This document shows positions 1-11,346 of a DNA stretch of 64,000 nt, piece by piece. The stretch is from NCBI GenBank assembly GCA_019096195.1, contig JAGTXK010000090.1, positions 124,001 through 188,000 of the forward strand, in the 5' to 3' direction. Each line of letters starts with the position of its first letter. Positions within the stretch are counted from its first letter, which is position 1. A program made the translations under genes and the position numbers. Below the pieces are notes generated by a model. It saw only the letters and a list, made by a program, of their open reading frames with translations, was not told where the DNA came from and made no database searches. This DNA is from Boletus sp. NGJ (taxonomy: Eukaryota; Basidiomycota; Agaricomycetes; Boletales; Boletaceae).

Positions 1-211
1 CTTGTCCGACGCCGTCGCACCGCTTAAAGCGCTGATCCCATGGCTATGCGATGTGGCAGGCACGAGTGTGACGGTTGAAGGTGAGACGGATGGGGCCAAC
101 GTCAGCGTCGATGCTGATGCGCTTGATGAGAGTGATGTTGTGATACCAGGATTGAGACCAGCGAGTGTGCCTAGTCGATGCATCTCTCGGGTGACTAGTT
201 TGGTGTCGTAG
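1..211 (+). CDS. possible 3' end of an upstream gene (unrecognised)
   Basis: One frame is open from the window edge to a stop at about 211, encoding some 69 residues rich in Ala, Val and Asp. No domain is recognisable and no other frame looks better. It could be the last exon of a gene lying mostly outside the window, or a chance open frame. The call rests only on the open frame and its position at the edge. Confidence 0.2.
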   Translation, partial: LSDAVAPLKALIPWLCDVAGTSVTVEGETDGANVSVDADALDESDVVIPGLRPASVPSRCISRVTSLVS

Positions 212-1210
212 GTACGTGTCGAGGGCTATGAGTGGTGAGTGGACAAGACTAGCGTGTTAACTCCGCCTGAACTCACCTTGGATGGCGATGTGTGGACCTT
301 GTTCACGGCGCTTGAAGAAGCGGCAGTTGACATGTTTGGCATATATATAACCTTGTGCGCAGTTATTTCTGACCGAGAATGGGAGTGAGTCTGCGCTTTG
401 GGATCAAGATGAGCGCGATGTGTTTGAGAAGGCGATGTTTTGCTGTGTAGGGCGGTGTTCAAAGGGAGAAAACCAAGGCGCCTTTGATGATACAATGCCT
501 GATACAACGAACTTGACAAAAAGGGACCTGAGGTGTTCGGCGCCGCAGAGTCAAGATCTAGGCTATCATTAGCACAGAATCTAGCAATGAGCCGTTGTGC
601 AGACGGCAATGGTCAGGACGGAGCGAGACAAACCCGGGAACTGCCCCATGTGGGGTAAGGCGGCTCGGGATTGGGGGGATGCGTCACTGGAGGTGCGACG
701 GTGATCACTGCGACCCTGTCCGAGGCTGTCCGAGCCGCCTGGTGCATTGTCTCCGTGGTCACTGATACCACCATCGACCGACGCTCTAGCGCTCGGTGAC
801 GACGGCTCGCTATCATATGACCATCTACTGAACCCACGGAGCATTTCTGCCAGGCCAAGAGCTAGTTTTCGGTGCGGGCGTCGGCCAACGAGATGCGACG
901 TGGCCGTGTGGGACGGGAAACATGTCAAAAGTCACCGACCTTGAACTAAATTGTAGCCGCGATAGTGTGGATGCTTGAAATTGAGTTGGTTATAGCCGGT
1001 GTCATCGTCGGCCTTGACGACGACGGATGCCTGCAGACCCCTAATAGTGGCTGTGCGTTGAGTTTAGCCTGGCCAGTTCAAAGTTCTGGGTGTCCGTAAA
1101 TACTGTACACAACGAGCCCCGTACGATACATGAGCCCCGCAATTCTGACCGTCTCGATTTACATTGTCGCGTTTTCGGTACTCTGCCGCGTTCAGTAAAC
1201 CTTGTCAGAT
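212..1210. other. region without a supported gene, upstream of SPC34
   Basis: Several short overlapping frames exist on both strands, but none has a recognisable domain or a consistent exon chain. An AT-rich TATATATA-like stretch lies near 340-350. The last few hundred bases presumably hold the SPC34 promoter and 5' leader. Confidence 0.4.
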
Positions 1211-2942
1211 ATGCCATCGCTCTCCGACCGAATCGACCACCTCGCAGCGACCGCCAAAGCGATACGCACGTCTGCAGCTGCCATCGTTCCCAGCGAGGAC
1301 AACCCAATTCCCAGCGCGATTCCGTTTACCCGCGCCGTTCTCGATACTGCCCTCGGTGACCTCATTCGCGACATCGACGCTTCAGAACTTGGCCTTTTCA
1401 CGCTCGTACCTGCCCCAGATGCTGATGTGCGCAAGCAGCCAGACAACGCTACGCGTCGGAGTGAGCTTTCTCGCGTCGAGTTCCCTGGCGCCACGCCTCT
1501 CAGGAAGCAACCCGCGAAACGGGATGACATGTTGAAACCCAAGGAATACGAACCTGAGGTGTATGCGCATGCCGCGCTGAAGTACTTGGATCGATAGTAT
1601 GTGCTTTGCTGATTCTTTTTTTTTTTTCGATGTGCTGTAATCCACTCTCAGTCAGTCCATACGACCGATGCCGCGTGCTCGCTCTCAGGTGGTCGGAGTT
1701 ATCGAGCAACTCGATGAATCCCGGGGGAACATCGAGAGACTAGACAAGACCCTGCGAGAGGTTTGTCGCGTGTTGTACGAGTGAAAAAGACTGACCATCA
1801 TGTATTTGTAGCTGACTAGCGCAGGAGCCACTTCAGGTCCAACACCCCCAACTGCCAGCGTTTCTGAGGAGGAACGTCGGATCACTGACCTTCAGAATCG
1901 TCTCATAGAGCTACGAAACCAGGTGCGATTAATCTTTCATATCCGAAATCCACCTGATCTCAACATTCGCAGAAAGACGCTATCCTCCGATCAAACAATC
2001 CTGAACCAGTCTCGAAGCCAAAGGCAGCTTCCAAACCTATTCCAAAACCGTCACTATCGCCGTCCCCAGAACCAGAAAATCACGAAGACATGTTTTGGTC
2101 GACTCCGGCTGCATCCGCGCGCACGCTACGATTTACCGATCGGCTTCTAGAAGAGGAACCTGACTTTGCGCAGATGTCGTTTGATAGCCCTGGACCTGCA
2201 CCGGATCTACGTGACCAATCTAGTCTACTTGAGGCCCAACTTGACCCTGGACACGACCCAGAGACCTCAAGTCCCGGTACTCCGGACGCTGAGGCTGAGG
2301 AAAATCTGGATGAGGAGAGAACTGTTATACTCTCAAAGGTGCCTCTCTCGGCGCCCTCGTCGACGGATAACCGACCACAGACCGCCCCGCCGGTGGCCGG
2401 GGCGCAGTCGTCTCCTGAATCTTCATTGAAAATTACAAAGGTTCGCGTCACTCCAGAGCTAGAAAGTATTGTGGCAAGTGTCGTTCTTTCATTTTATTCC
2501 TACTTTGCTTACTGAAATGCACCATAGGCTCGGATATGGAATACGGTCGGTGATATCCTCCTCCCTGGCAAAGGTTGCGAGAAGCCGCCCCGAGCGAAAG
2601 AGACGCTGTACGTATTTGCGGCCATTTGTACCGCTTCATTCAATAATGATGTTCACTTTTTGCAGCGCTATTGTCGAATCACTGGCCACTCAATCGCCTT
2701 CTCCTGCTTCTCCTACATCGTCGATCTCGTCGATCTCTTTTGCATCTGCTGGTCCAACGCCTCACCAAGTGAACACTGCTCAGCTTCTCCATGCACTGCT
2801 CACGGCACCCAATCAAGCGATGCCTCTAAACCAATTAAAAGTAGCTATCGGAGGGACAAGGGCGCTCTATGCTTGCGTAGCGAAGAAGCTCATTCGAATT
2901 GATAGGGGTGGAGGGGAACAAATCGTTTTGTTCAATGCCTGA
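1211..2942 (+). CDS. SPC34: DASH/Dam1 complex subunit Spc34
   Basis: Outer-kinetochore DASH (Dam1) complex subunit that couples kinetochores to spindle microtubules. Six exons give an open frame of 486 aa: 1211-1596, 1652-1760, 1812-1922, 1973-2470, 2528-2607 and 2666-2942. Family landmarks are the N-terminal helix with LIRDIDASELGLF, the motif IRPMPRARSQVV created by the first splice, a coiled-coil stretch after it (EQLDESRGNIERLD), and the C-terminal block IWNTVGDILLPG. An acidic, Pro/Ser-rich linker occupies the middle. The start is the ATG at 1211; a frame-extending TTG lies just upstream at 1202. The first intron contains a poly-T tract. The order of family blocks is complete, so this looks like an intact gene. 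Confidence 0.9.
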
Positions 2943-4521
2943 ATGTGAAGCTAGGCATTACATGTTCCAGCTGCGCGAGGCAGGCCTTGCTTCCTACATA
3001 ACGTTGACAATGATATCACCGTTCGAATGTCATGGGCCAGCATCAATTCCATCAGCGTGCTATGACCTACAGTAGTGCTACCACCCTGTACACGGCAACC
3101 TAAGATGTACGCCGTAGTTTGAAGTTGTCCCGAATCCCAGTACCCGCTTCAGACCATGGATCGATGGTGACGCTCCGACTTCAAGTTTATCCGAAACCAC
3201 TGGACATGAGTCTCGCGAACACCAAAATCTACTATCGCACCTAATTGTCAATGGCACCTTTCTGTTAGCGGCTGTTAGGCTCGTCTTCAATTTTGTGTGC
3301 TTCTTTTGAAATCCATGAATCAACGTAATGAATCTTACAGGTGAAAGGCCCCTCAGTGAGCGGTTCTGGGCAGATTATGGGGGATCATATCGATCACTCA
3401 CCTTTGAGCCGGCAAGCGTCGGACTTGCATTGAGCATATGCTACTTGGAGTGTTACGCGGGGCACTTGACTGACCAGTATCGACTCATCGTTGAGTGTCA
3501 CTACGGAGGATGCGCTGACGGCTCGACTCCCTATATCTGCCTGCAGTCACGTAATGACATGCTCCACGTCAGATATTAATCTGATACGCATGTAAGTGTA
3601 AGTTAGTACGACTTGATTTCATCTCGGTAGCAAGAGCGGCCGAACAACAGCCCCTTCGCATGTGAGCAATCGAGAAGGAGCTCACAGGCGCTTTCAGACA
3701 GAGAGCATAATATCTTGGGCAGTGACTTCGCGAGCGAGGTGGTCGCGAGGCAGCCACACGTCCTCAAGTTGATCAAGCCACCAGACACTCTAATCGCACT
3801 GCAAAAATTCCCACGGAAGCCCTCAGCGGCTACACGAACGGATACTCTGTGGGACGCCTGGGCCTTGAAGCGGGTTTCAAGTTCAAGAGTTTCAGATCCC
3901 AGCTCCGAGCGCAGGCTGATTGGATGGGGACTTTCCGAAGCTCACATTCACTGCCAGTACATCGCTAGGCACACCCTCGACCTCAGCCTTATTTATTCCA
4001 GCTTCTTCAGACGCCCCGCCTGGATCACACATGTCTGCAGGGTCTTACCATCCAGGACGCTCCACAACCGAAGTACCTACTTGAGTGTTTGTGGTTTCTG
4101 TTATTTCTGCTACGCAATTAGCAAGCGATCTGATCCGACATGTTAGGGTGGAAAATATACGATTCAACCTGAGCAGGGCAAGCCTATTGGTCGTGTGAAT
4201 TCGAGCATCATGGCACCAACGCATGTTTTCATACACCGAGTTAGACCCCGCGTACATCATCCTCTGACGTGCCTTTATCGGTGCTTATTAGGCGATTGCA
4301 CCGTCTTCACAATGCTTTCGGACGAGGCCCCGCCTGTCGTCCTCAATTTATCCTTTCCCCCAGTCCAGTCCCGGACCTCTCAAGCTCATCGATTGCTATT
4401 GGATACCAGCTCAGCGGCGCAATTTGCTACTCTGATAACTACCGCTTGCTATTCGCCCAAAGCAAAGCCAGGCTCAAGATTGCTGGCGATTTGTCTGGTA
4501 CATCGACCGTAATTCAGAGCT
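2943..4521. other. long intergenic stretch, no confident gene
   Basis: About 1.6 kb between SPC34 and the G-domain gene. Frames of 60-140 codons occur on both strands (for example 3715-4146 forward), but none resembles a known family or joins into a coherent spliced gene. The one small frame worth recording, at 3328-3579, is listed separately. Confidence 0.4.
3328..3579 (+). CDS. small Cys-rich open frame, doubtful
   Basis: An ATG-started frame of 83 codons in an otherwise empty stretch. Its second half has six cysteines in about 40 residues (CYLEC, ECHYGGC, ICLQ). There is no clear N-terminal signal peptide and no recognisable domain. It could be a small lineage-specific protein, an exon of an unrecognised gene, or chance. 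Confidence 0.15.
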   Translation: MNLTGERPLSERFWADYGGSYRSLTFEPASVGLALSICYLECYAGHLTDQYRLIVECHYGGCADGSTPYICLQSRNDMLHVRY

Positions 4522-5568
4522 ATGGCCCCGAGGTTAGACGATTCCAAGGTTTGTTTGAAATATACTGTCTTGTCCATCGATAAGTTGACGTGCGAAGCGC
4601 CCTCCCTTTAAGCGCAATGTTGTCTTCATCGGAGAAACAGGAACGGGCAAGAGCTCTGCCATCAACCTTCTCATTGAGACTGGTACCCTCGCCAGTATCT
4701 CGAATGACTCTCGACCTTGCACACAAGTTAGCAACAGTTACGAGACCACGCTGAAGGGTACGAAGTACAACTTGTGGGATACCCGCGGTCTGGGTGAAGG
4801 CCGCAGCTTTTTTCAGGCCATCTTCAAGTTCGGACGAAGTTCGGAGAAAGACCTCAAGAAGTTCCTCAAGGAAAGACACCAAAGACATGAAATCGACCTT
4901 CTCGTATTCTGCGTTCGCGGTACTAGAGCGACCGCGGGATCAGTGGAATATTATAACAAATTTTGCGCCCATCACACGTCGACTGGTTGCTCCTGTAGTC
5001 CTTGTGGTAATTCAATCAGAGAAGGAAAAGGATATAGAGGATTGGTGGAATAGAAACTCTTCTGATCTCAAGAATCTCAAGATGGGCTTCGATGACCACG
5101 TTTGCATCACCCTTGCAAGGGATTGTCGACTGGCTGAGTCCAAGAAGAAGCTCGCCGAATTGATCACAAAGAGTCGACGTTTGGGAACCGAAAGAGAGTG
5201 GATCTTATTTTGGCTCCCCCGTCCAGAAGTCCACCCCTCCACGTCCTCCACGCACGGGAAGGGTCTACAGTCCCTTCAGGCCGATGAACAGGGGCAACGC
5301 TGGTGGCGGCGGTCTCGATCGTCGTCCGAGTAACCATTCAGGCCCTTCCAGCACCGCACCTTCGGCAAGAACATCGAGTTATCAAACAGCTATAGCTGAG
5401 TCTCCTCGGGAGTCGGTACCATCGAGCCCTATTGTCGAACCGCCGACCCCCTGCACTGCAACCAATTTCGCGAAGGTGCCACATATCGACACAGGTCTCT
5501 TGAGAGTCAGCGATCCACCACAGTCCACCAGCGAAGGAACTTCCAGCATGCGATCTTCATTACATTCG
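4522..5568 (+). CDS. AIG1/GIMAP-like P-loop GTPase domain with Ser/Pro linker, probably fused to the downstream kinase
   Basis: Exon 1 is only 27 nt (4522-4548), followed by a 49-nt intron; exon 2 starts at 4598. The Walker A/G1 motif is GETGTGKSS, the G3 motif is DTRGLGEG, and LLVFCVRGTRAT follows as in fungal AIG1-type GTPases. Near 4968 the family similarity moves to another frame (PITRRLVAPVVLVVI, then DIEDWWNRN). This is either a one-base frame break or a bypass by a weak 40-nt intron (4904-4943). The usual TGLE-type base-recognition motif reads IQSEKE here. A second frame change after about 5197 can be explained by an intron at 5198-5270. A Gly/Ser/Pro-rich linker follows. A 72-nt GT-AG intron (5569-5640) joins this frame in phase to the kinase. 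Confidence 0.6.
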
Positions 5569-5640
5569 GTATTTAATTCCAGGTGCGCGATTACAACGCA
5601 CTTCGAGCTGCCTGGCTTAGGGAAGACATAAAGTCCTCAG

Positions 5641-6964
5641 AGTAGTTGTACCTCGCCTTCCGAAATGCACCTGCAATCCTGCATTGATGAAAACGAAGGT
5701 CTGTCCTCGCATTCCTTTGAAGACGATGTGCCCATGTTGTCCTTGTTATAGGTTACTTTAGTGAACTACCTTTCAAACATTCAACTGCTATTGTTAGAAG
5801 AAGGGAAGCTTATGCTACCCGACGTGGTGCTTTCGGAGATGTCTGGGAGTGCGACTTAATCTCAGGGGAGTCTTCTTGCTTGGTGAGGTCAGTTCCAGGG
5901 TATTTGAGTTCGAGCTGACTAACGTAACCAGGTTGCGGTGAAAGCGGTGAAGATCGACACCAACAAAGACCTGGGATCTCAGGAGAAGGTAACATTAGAG
6001 TCTCCCATCTCCTGGAATGAGGACGGACCATTCATTCGTTTCAGAAACTCCGTAGGGAATTGAGAGTTTGGGGGAGATTACGACACAGGAACGTCGTTCC
6101 ACTACTCGGAGTGGTGTCTGGCTTCGGACCCTTGCCAAGCATGGTCAGCCCGTGGTTTTGCAACGGATCTCTGTCCCAGTACCTTGCACATCGCTGGATG
6201 TTGAGCTTGTCTGAGAAACACCGGTTGGTAGGTTTGATTTGCGACTTAGACGGCCATACACTCAACAACTTCGCCACAGCTTAAAGATATTACAGCTGGT
6301 TTGTGCTATGGTACGTACCAGCTCTATAACCATGATTATGACAACTTCTTATCACCCACCACAGTCCACAGTCAAGGCGTCATTCATGGTGATCTTCATA
6401 GCGTATGCCCCGTCGCAAAAATGGCGTTTAGGGAAGGAATATTGATTGTTCTTCCACAGGACAATGTTCTGATCGATGAGCATGGGACAGCTTGCCTTAC
6501 AGACTTTGGTCTCTCGTTGATCAAAGACTTTGTGGGAACATCATACTTGAAATCTAGCATCTGTGGTGGCGTGCAATTCGCAGATCCCGCACTGGTCCAA
6601 CGAGTATATAGTCCGCAGGACAACGTGTTCTACCCCACAAAGCCCTGTGACGTGTACTCGTTCGGAGGACTCATGCTCCATGTTTGTATGATCTGTTTTA
6701 CTATATGACTTTGTGTCTGATATTCATTGATAGATACTGTGTGGGAAGAAACCATATAATGGGAGTTCAACTCCCATTTTCTTGACGGTCTTGAAGGGAG
6801 AACGGCCCCAGATCCCGACTGACAACAAGCATATCACCCAGCGGCACAAGTCAATGATCGAGATGTGCTGGGCTCATGAAGAGACCAGACGTCCATCTGC
6901 CGATGCTCTTATGAGGATGCTCGAGCTGCCCACATCCGAAAGCTCTTATATTGTGCTACCTTAG
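5641..6964 (+). CDS. protein kinase domain (TKL-like), probable C-terminal half of the GTPase fusion
   Basis: Spliced kinase domain with glycine loop RGAFGDVWE, ATP-binding Lys in VAVKAVK, catalytic loop VIHGDLHSDNVL (HGD in place of HRD, common in basidiomycete TKL-like kinases), metal-binding DFGLS, and the helix-F motif CDVYSFGGLML. Seven introns of roughly 45-75 nt are visible; the last joins LMLH to ILCGKKPYNG. An in-frame ATG at 5665 could start a stand-alone kinase. However, exon 5641 onward is in phase with the upstream G-domain linker across the 5569-5640 intron, which favours one GTPase-linker-kinase protein. Substrates are unknown; a signalling role is inferred. Confidence 0.75.
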
Positions 6965-7369
6965 GGGAATCTTTTCTTTATTCACCTCCCTGCTTTTCTG
7001 GCTGGACCAGGAGCCTTGCGGATGGCATATCACAGACCAGTGCTGCTGTGGTATTTGTTAAAGGGAGCCATTCAATGTCCCCTTCTTCATGCGATATGTT
7101 ATACACGTTGATTGATTTTCGTATTTGCTGGTCCCCCTCGTATATTATACCAACCATGTAGCTCCTACATTGCCCTTGATCAGTATCTACTACTTGTCTT
7201 GGATAATGACGTTAATTGAATACCGATGCAGATGTCCAGGCTACCTCGTCCAACTTGGATCCAAATACGTTCACACGAAACATTTGTTCAGACCGTGACC
7301 AGTACTTGAGGTAAGTTACGATTCCCCACGGTACACGCTGTTCCACGACTACCATCATTCTTATCATCG
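6965..7369. other. intergenic region between kinase and first SDR
   Basis: About 400 bp holding the presumed 3' end of the kinase transcript and the SDR promoter. No additional gene is recognised. Confidence 0.4.
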
Positions 7370-8442
7370 ATGTCATTGACCGCAAAGGTCTGGTTTGGTG
7401 AGTCTTCCCAAGTCTTGGGATGACTCTATTATAATAATTTGTTTCAGTAACTGGCGCATCTGCTGGATTCGGTCGCGCGGTAACCGAACACGCATTGCAA
7501 CAAGGAGACAGCGTTGTTGCAACACTGCGTAAACCGGAAGCACTCTCAGACCTCCTGTCGAAATATTCTTCACGGCTCCTCGTCCTCTCGCTAGATGTCA
7601 GAGATCCAGAACAAATCCGTGCAGCCTTTGAGAATGCGTTGGATAGGTTTGGACGCGTTGATATTGTATTTAACAACGCGGGGTCCTGCATCATCAGCGA
7701 GGCGGAAGGCATGAGTGACGAATGCGGGAGAGATCTGTTCGAAGTGCTTTTTTGGGGGGCTGCAAACGTCACAAAGGAGGCTGTCAAGGCTTTCAGAGAC
7801 CGTAACAATCCTCCTGGAGGTCGTTTGCTGCAGATGTCCTCTCGGGCGGCTTTAAACGCTGCGGCTGGCGTTGCACACTATGCTGCTGCGTATGTGGTAA
7901 CTCACTAGGATTCACAGGTTGACTAATTCCTCTAAAGCAAAGCAGGTGATGGATGTTTTCGAATTACAAGAAGCACGTTGCTGACTGAAGCGATGTAAGC
8001 GCTCGAATGTCTCTCCGAAGGCTTGGCCGCCGAACTTGACCCCAGTTGGAATATCAAGGTTCGCTTCATCTCGCTGCCAAAAGATACTTTTATGACGCCA
8101 TTCTAGATATCCATTATCCAACCAGCTCTCTTTCGTACAAACGCACCGTGGAGCAATATTGTTAACCCTATCCACCCCGCATACAGTGAACCTGACCTTC
8201 CTTCGAGAAGGATCCTGAATCAGTACCCGGGTGAACCGGCAGCACGCGGATCTGATGGAGATCCAAAGAAATTTGCGCGAACTATGTACCGATTGGCGTA
8301 TATGGATGGCCCACCCTTCTACCTTCCGTTGCATCGGGTTGCTGTGCAAGCGGCAAAGGCGAAGGGAGAGGGGTTAATCCGGACAGCGGAAGAGTACGCC
8401 AGTTGGTCGGACGATGTTTACTATCGCGTCAGCCGAAATTAG
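7370..8442 (+). CDS. short-chain dehydrogenase/reductase, copy 1
   Basis: Classical SDR oxidoreductase of 290 aa in five exons: 7370-7397, 7448-7889, 7938-7945, 8000-8058 and 8107-8442. Visible motifs are the dinucleotide-binding VTGASAGFGR, the NNAG motif in DIVFNNAG, the catalytic Ser region MSSRAA, and the YxxxK pair (HYAAAK), whose Lys comes from an 8-nt exon. The substrate is unknown. It is directly followed by a second copy with the same intron layout, so the pair arose by tandem duplication. The ATG at 7370 is chosen because it gives the usual short N-terminus (MSLTAKVWF) before the Rossmann motif. Confidence 0.88.
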
Positions 8443-8605
8443 TGCGCTGATGGTGTGATACTCTGTATACAATGGTGGGAGAGCGGGGAAGATATCGTGA
8501 GTACACGGGACACATGACCTGTTCTAGTCGAGGATCTCGTTATCTACTTGCAGCACATGATCAATGATCGACTCACTGCGTGTTTAGCCAGTCCACTTGG
8601 TACCG

Positions 8606-9718
8606 ATGTCGTCGAGTCAACCTCAACTAATCCCCAAAGTATGGTTCGGTATGTAACTCGTGCAGTCGATGACGCTAACAGACCCTCAACTACATCCACA
8701 GTGACCGGAGCTTCGACCGGTTTCGGCCGTCTAGTAACTGAATATGCTCTCGAGAACGGCGACAGTGTAGTTGCGACGCTCCGAAAACCCTCCACGATAT
8801 CCGATCTCTCGACCAAATATCCTGCTTCGCAGCTCCTCGTCCTCCAGTTGGACGTCTCGGACCCAGCGGGTATCACCATTGCATTCAAGCAAGCCATTGC
8901 CTCGTTCAATCGAATTGATGTGGTCCTAAATAATGCAGGTTTCTACGTGGTTGGGGAAGTGGAGGGAATATCGGACAGGAATTCGCGGGCCATGTTTGAC
9001 ACCTTGTTCTGGGGAGCGGGCAACGTAATGAGGAAGGCTGTCAGATGCTTCAGGGACATTAATCGCCCGATGGGTGGTCAGTTGTTGAACGTATCTTCTC
9101 GCACGGCGCTCGTCCCACAGCCGGGGAGTACGCTGTATGCTGCTGCGTAAGTCGGGGTAATCTGAGTTCCCGCATTTAATTCACTCCCGATCTCAAACAA
9201 CATCCATAGGAAAGCTGGTAAGTGTCTGATTGCTTGTTTACTTAGCAAAGCTCAGTTATCTGTGATCAGCCCTGGAGTCCCTCACAGAGGGATACGCTGC
9301 AGAACTTGACCCCAAGTGGAACATTAGGGTTGGTACGGTTCATGTTGCAAGTCACGAAGTCTGATCAAAATCCTTCAGCTGGTCATCCTTGAGCCTGGGT
9401 TATTCCGCACTTCTGCAATTTCTAGCTCCATTACCGAGCCGCCGCCGCCTGTCTATGCCTCGAATCCTTCCCTCCCATCAATGAAATACCGTGCTCTCTA
9501 CCCCGAAATCGAGAAGATGTACTTCAACGGAGACCCCAAAAAGTTTGCTGATCTGGTCTGTCGGCTCGTGAGGATGGAGAATCTACCGTCGTTTGTGCGA
9601 TTACCCTGTGCACCAAGTGGCTTTGGACTCGGCGGGGAAGAAGGGAGAGATGCTTATCGAAGCAGCAGAAAAGCTGGCTAGCTGGTCGGACGATCTTTAC
9701 TTTGATGAGCCGGAATGA
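8606..9718 (+). CDS. short-chain dehydrogenase/reductase, copy 2, with an apparent C-terminal frame break
   Basis: Paralogue of the preceding gene, with matching intron positions: exons 8606-8648, 8702-9146, 9210-9217, 9270-9328 and 9379-9718. Motifs are VTGASTGFGR, VVLNNAGF, VSSRTA and YAAAK; the catalytic Lys again sits in an 8-nt exon. The exon sum is one base over a multiple of three. Around 9606-9610 the family-like C-terminus (VALDSAGKKGEM, then ASWSDDLYFDEPE to the stop at 9716-9718) moves to another frame. As written, the unshifted frame would end at 9681. This is either a sequence error or a recent loss affecting about the last 36 residues, outside the catalytic core. Confidence 0.82.
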
Positions 9719-9878
9719 ACTGATATGTCTTGCGAATCAAAATGTCAAGTATTGGTTGGTTATAAGTAATAAGTAATAACCCTAAAGGGGTCCTTTCCTA
9801 ATTTGTGTCGTGAACGCCTTGGTCCGACATCAAAGCAGCATAAACAACCGCGCCTGTGCTCGGTCCCTGACAGTAAGT

Positions 9879-11346
9879 ATGTCAAACATCCCGCCACTTG
9901 CCGCTGGGGGTTCTTCAGCAGACCTCTTCGCGGACGACGACCGCGTACATTTCTCGAAGGAGACAGGGACATGGAGATTCGAGCAAGAAGATGGGGCTGA
10001 ACTCGAGTACGACACCGCCAAGTCACAATGGTTGCCCGTGGTCAGTGACCGCCGCAGTGACCAGCATCGAACCGTTGTCCATAGCTCATTGGTTCCATGC
10101 AGGTAGACGAAGACCTCCTGCGGAAGCAACAAGCCGCTTATTCCGTTGCTGGCGTCGATGAGGAGGTATGGTTGCCCGATGTCCGATGTACGTTTCGCAA
10201 CGTATATATCTCTCCCCATGCCAGACTCCAGCCGCACCCGTTTTGAAACGCGTCAATAAGAAGCGGAAAGAACCCGAGGATTACACTTCCGCTACCCCTC
10301 TCCCAGAGCCGTCCACCAAGCGCGGCAAGAACGAGACGGCCAAACAGTCTCACTCCAAGAATACGGCCGTCTATGTCACGAATCTTCCGCTCGACACCGA
10401 AGTCGACGAGATTGCGGGGCGGTTTGGCAGGTTTGGCGTGATCGAGGAAGATGACGAAGGCGGACCCAAAGTGAAAATGTACACGACGGAGGATGGGACG
10501 TTTAGTGGAGAAGCGTTGGTGGTGTTTTTCAAGGAGGAGAGCGTGTCCCTTGCGATCAACTTGCTCGATGATGCAGAGCTGAGAGTGGGAGAACCGTCCA
10601 CAGTGATGAAAGTGCAACGAGCCGAGTTCAAGCATAAATACACGGGAACGGAAACGAATGGAAACGTGCAACCACGGAGAACGGTCGACAAGAAGAAAGC
10701 TACCCGACGGATTGGTAAAATGCAAAAGTAAGTCGCGACATTTGTGTTGCCTTGACGGGATCGTGGACCTTGTGTATACAGAAAACTACAAGAATGGGAC
10801 GACGAAGATGGTTTCGGCCCTGCGAAGACTGAGGAGGACAACATGAATTTGCCCAACAGGAATAACAGGGTTGTCGTATTGAAGCATATGTTCACTTTGG
10901 AGGAACTTGACGAAGACACATCTCTCCTACTTGACCTTAAGGAGGACGTTCGCGACGAGTGCTCGACATTAGGAGAAGTAACGAACGTGGTGTTATATGA
11001 TGTAGGAGTCTGACATTTCTGCGTGATTCTCACTAATCGCTTCGTTTTCACTTACAGAAGGAGCCGGAGGGCGTCATGACGGTGAAATTCAGGGATCCTC
11101 TGAGCGCTCAAGCATGTATAATGGTAAATCCTTCTAAGCTAGATGCGTCTGTTCTCTAACCGAGCGTTTCGGCAGAAAATGAATGGGCGATTCTTCGCTG
11201 GGAGACGTATCGAAGCAACACTTTATGTTGGAAAACAGCACTTCAAGCGAAGTGGTGTCGGGGATGATGTGGAAGGGGATTCCGACGAAGCTGAAAAGAA
11301 ACGCTTGGACAACTTTGCAACCTGGCTCATGACCGAAGGTGACTAG
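9879..11346 (+). CDS. CUS2: Cus2/Tat-SF1-like U2 snRNP-associated splicing factor
   Basis: Nuclear RNA-binding protein of the HTATSF1/Cus2 family, which assists U2 snRNP folding and branch-site recognition. Order of parts: an acidic N-terminus with a GYF-like W-rich stretch (TGTWRFEQEDG), a basic linker (NKKRKEPED), a first RRM (TAVYVTNLPLDTEVDEI, later SGEALVVFF), a second linker containing the conserved QEWDDED, and a C-terminal UHM-type RRM (VVVLKHMFTLEEL, then KMNGRFFAGRRIEA). The R-x-F-like element NGRFF is typical of UHMs that bind ULM peptides. Short introns interrupt the gene, including near 10040-10103 and 10735-10780. The ATG at 9879 opens directly into family-like sequence. Confidence 0.88.

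Noticed and set aside
581-928. Reverse-strand frame of 115 codons near the left edge
   Set aside because: It overlaps other frames of similar size in both strands, with no motif or start context to favour it.
1202-1210. Start of SPC34 at an upstream TTG
   Set aside because: Not a start codon for a nuclear gene when an ATG follows at 1211 and already gives the family N-terminus.
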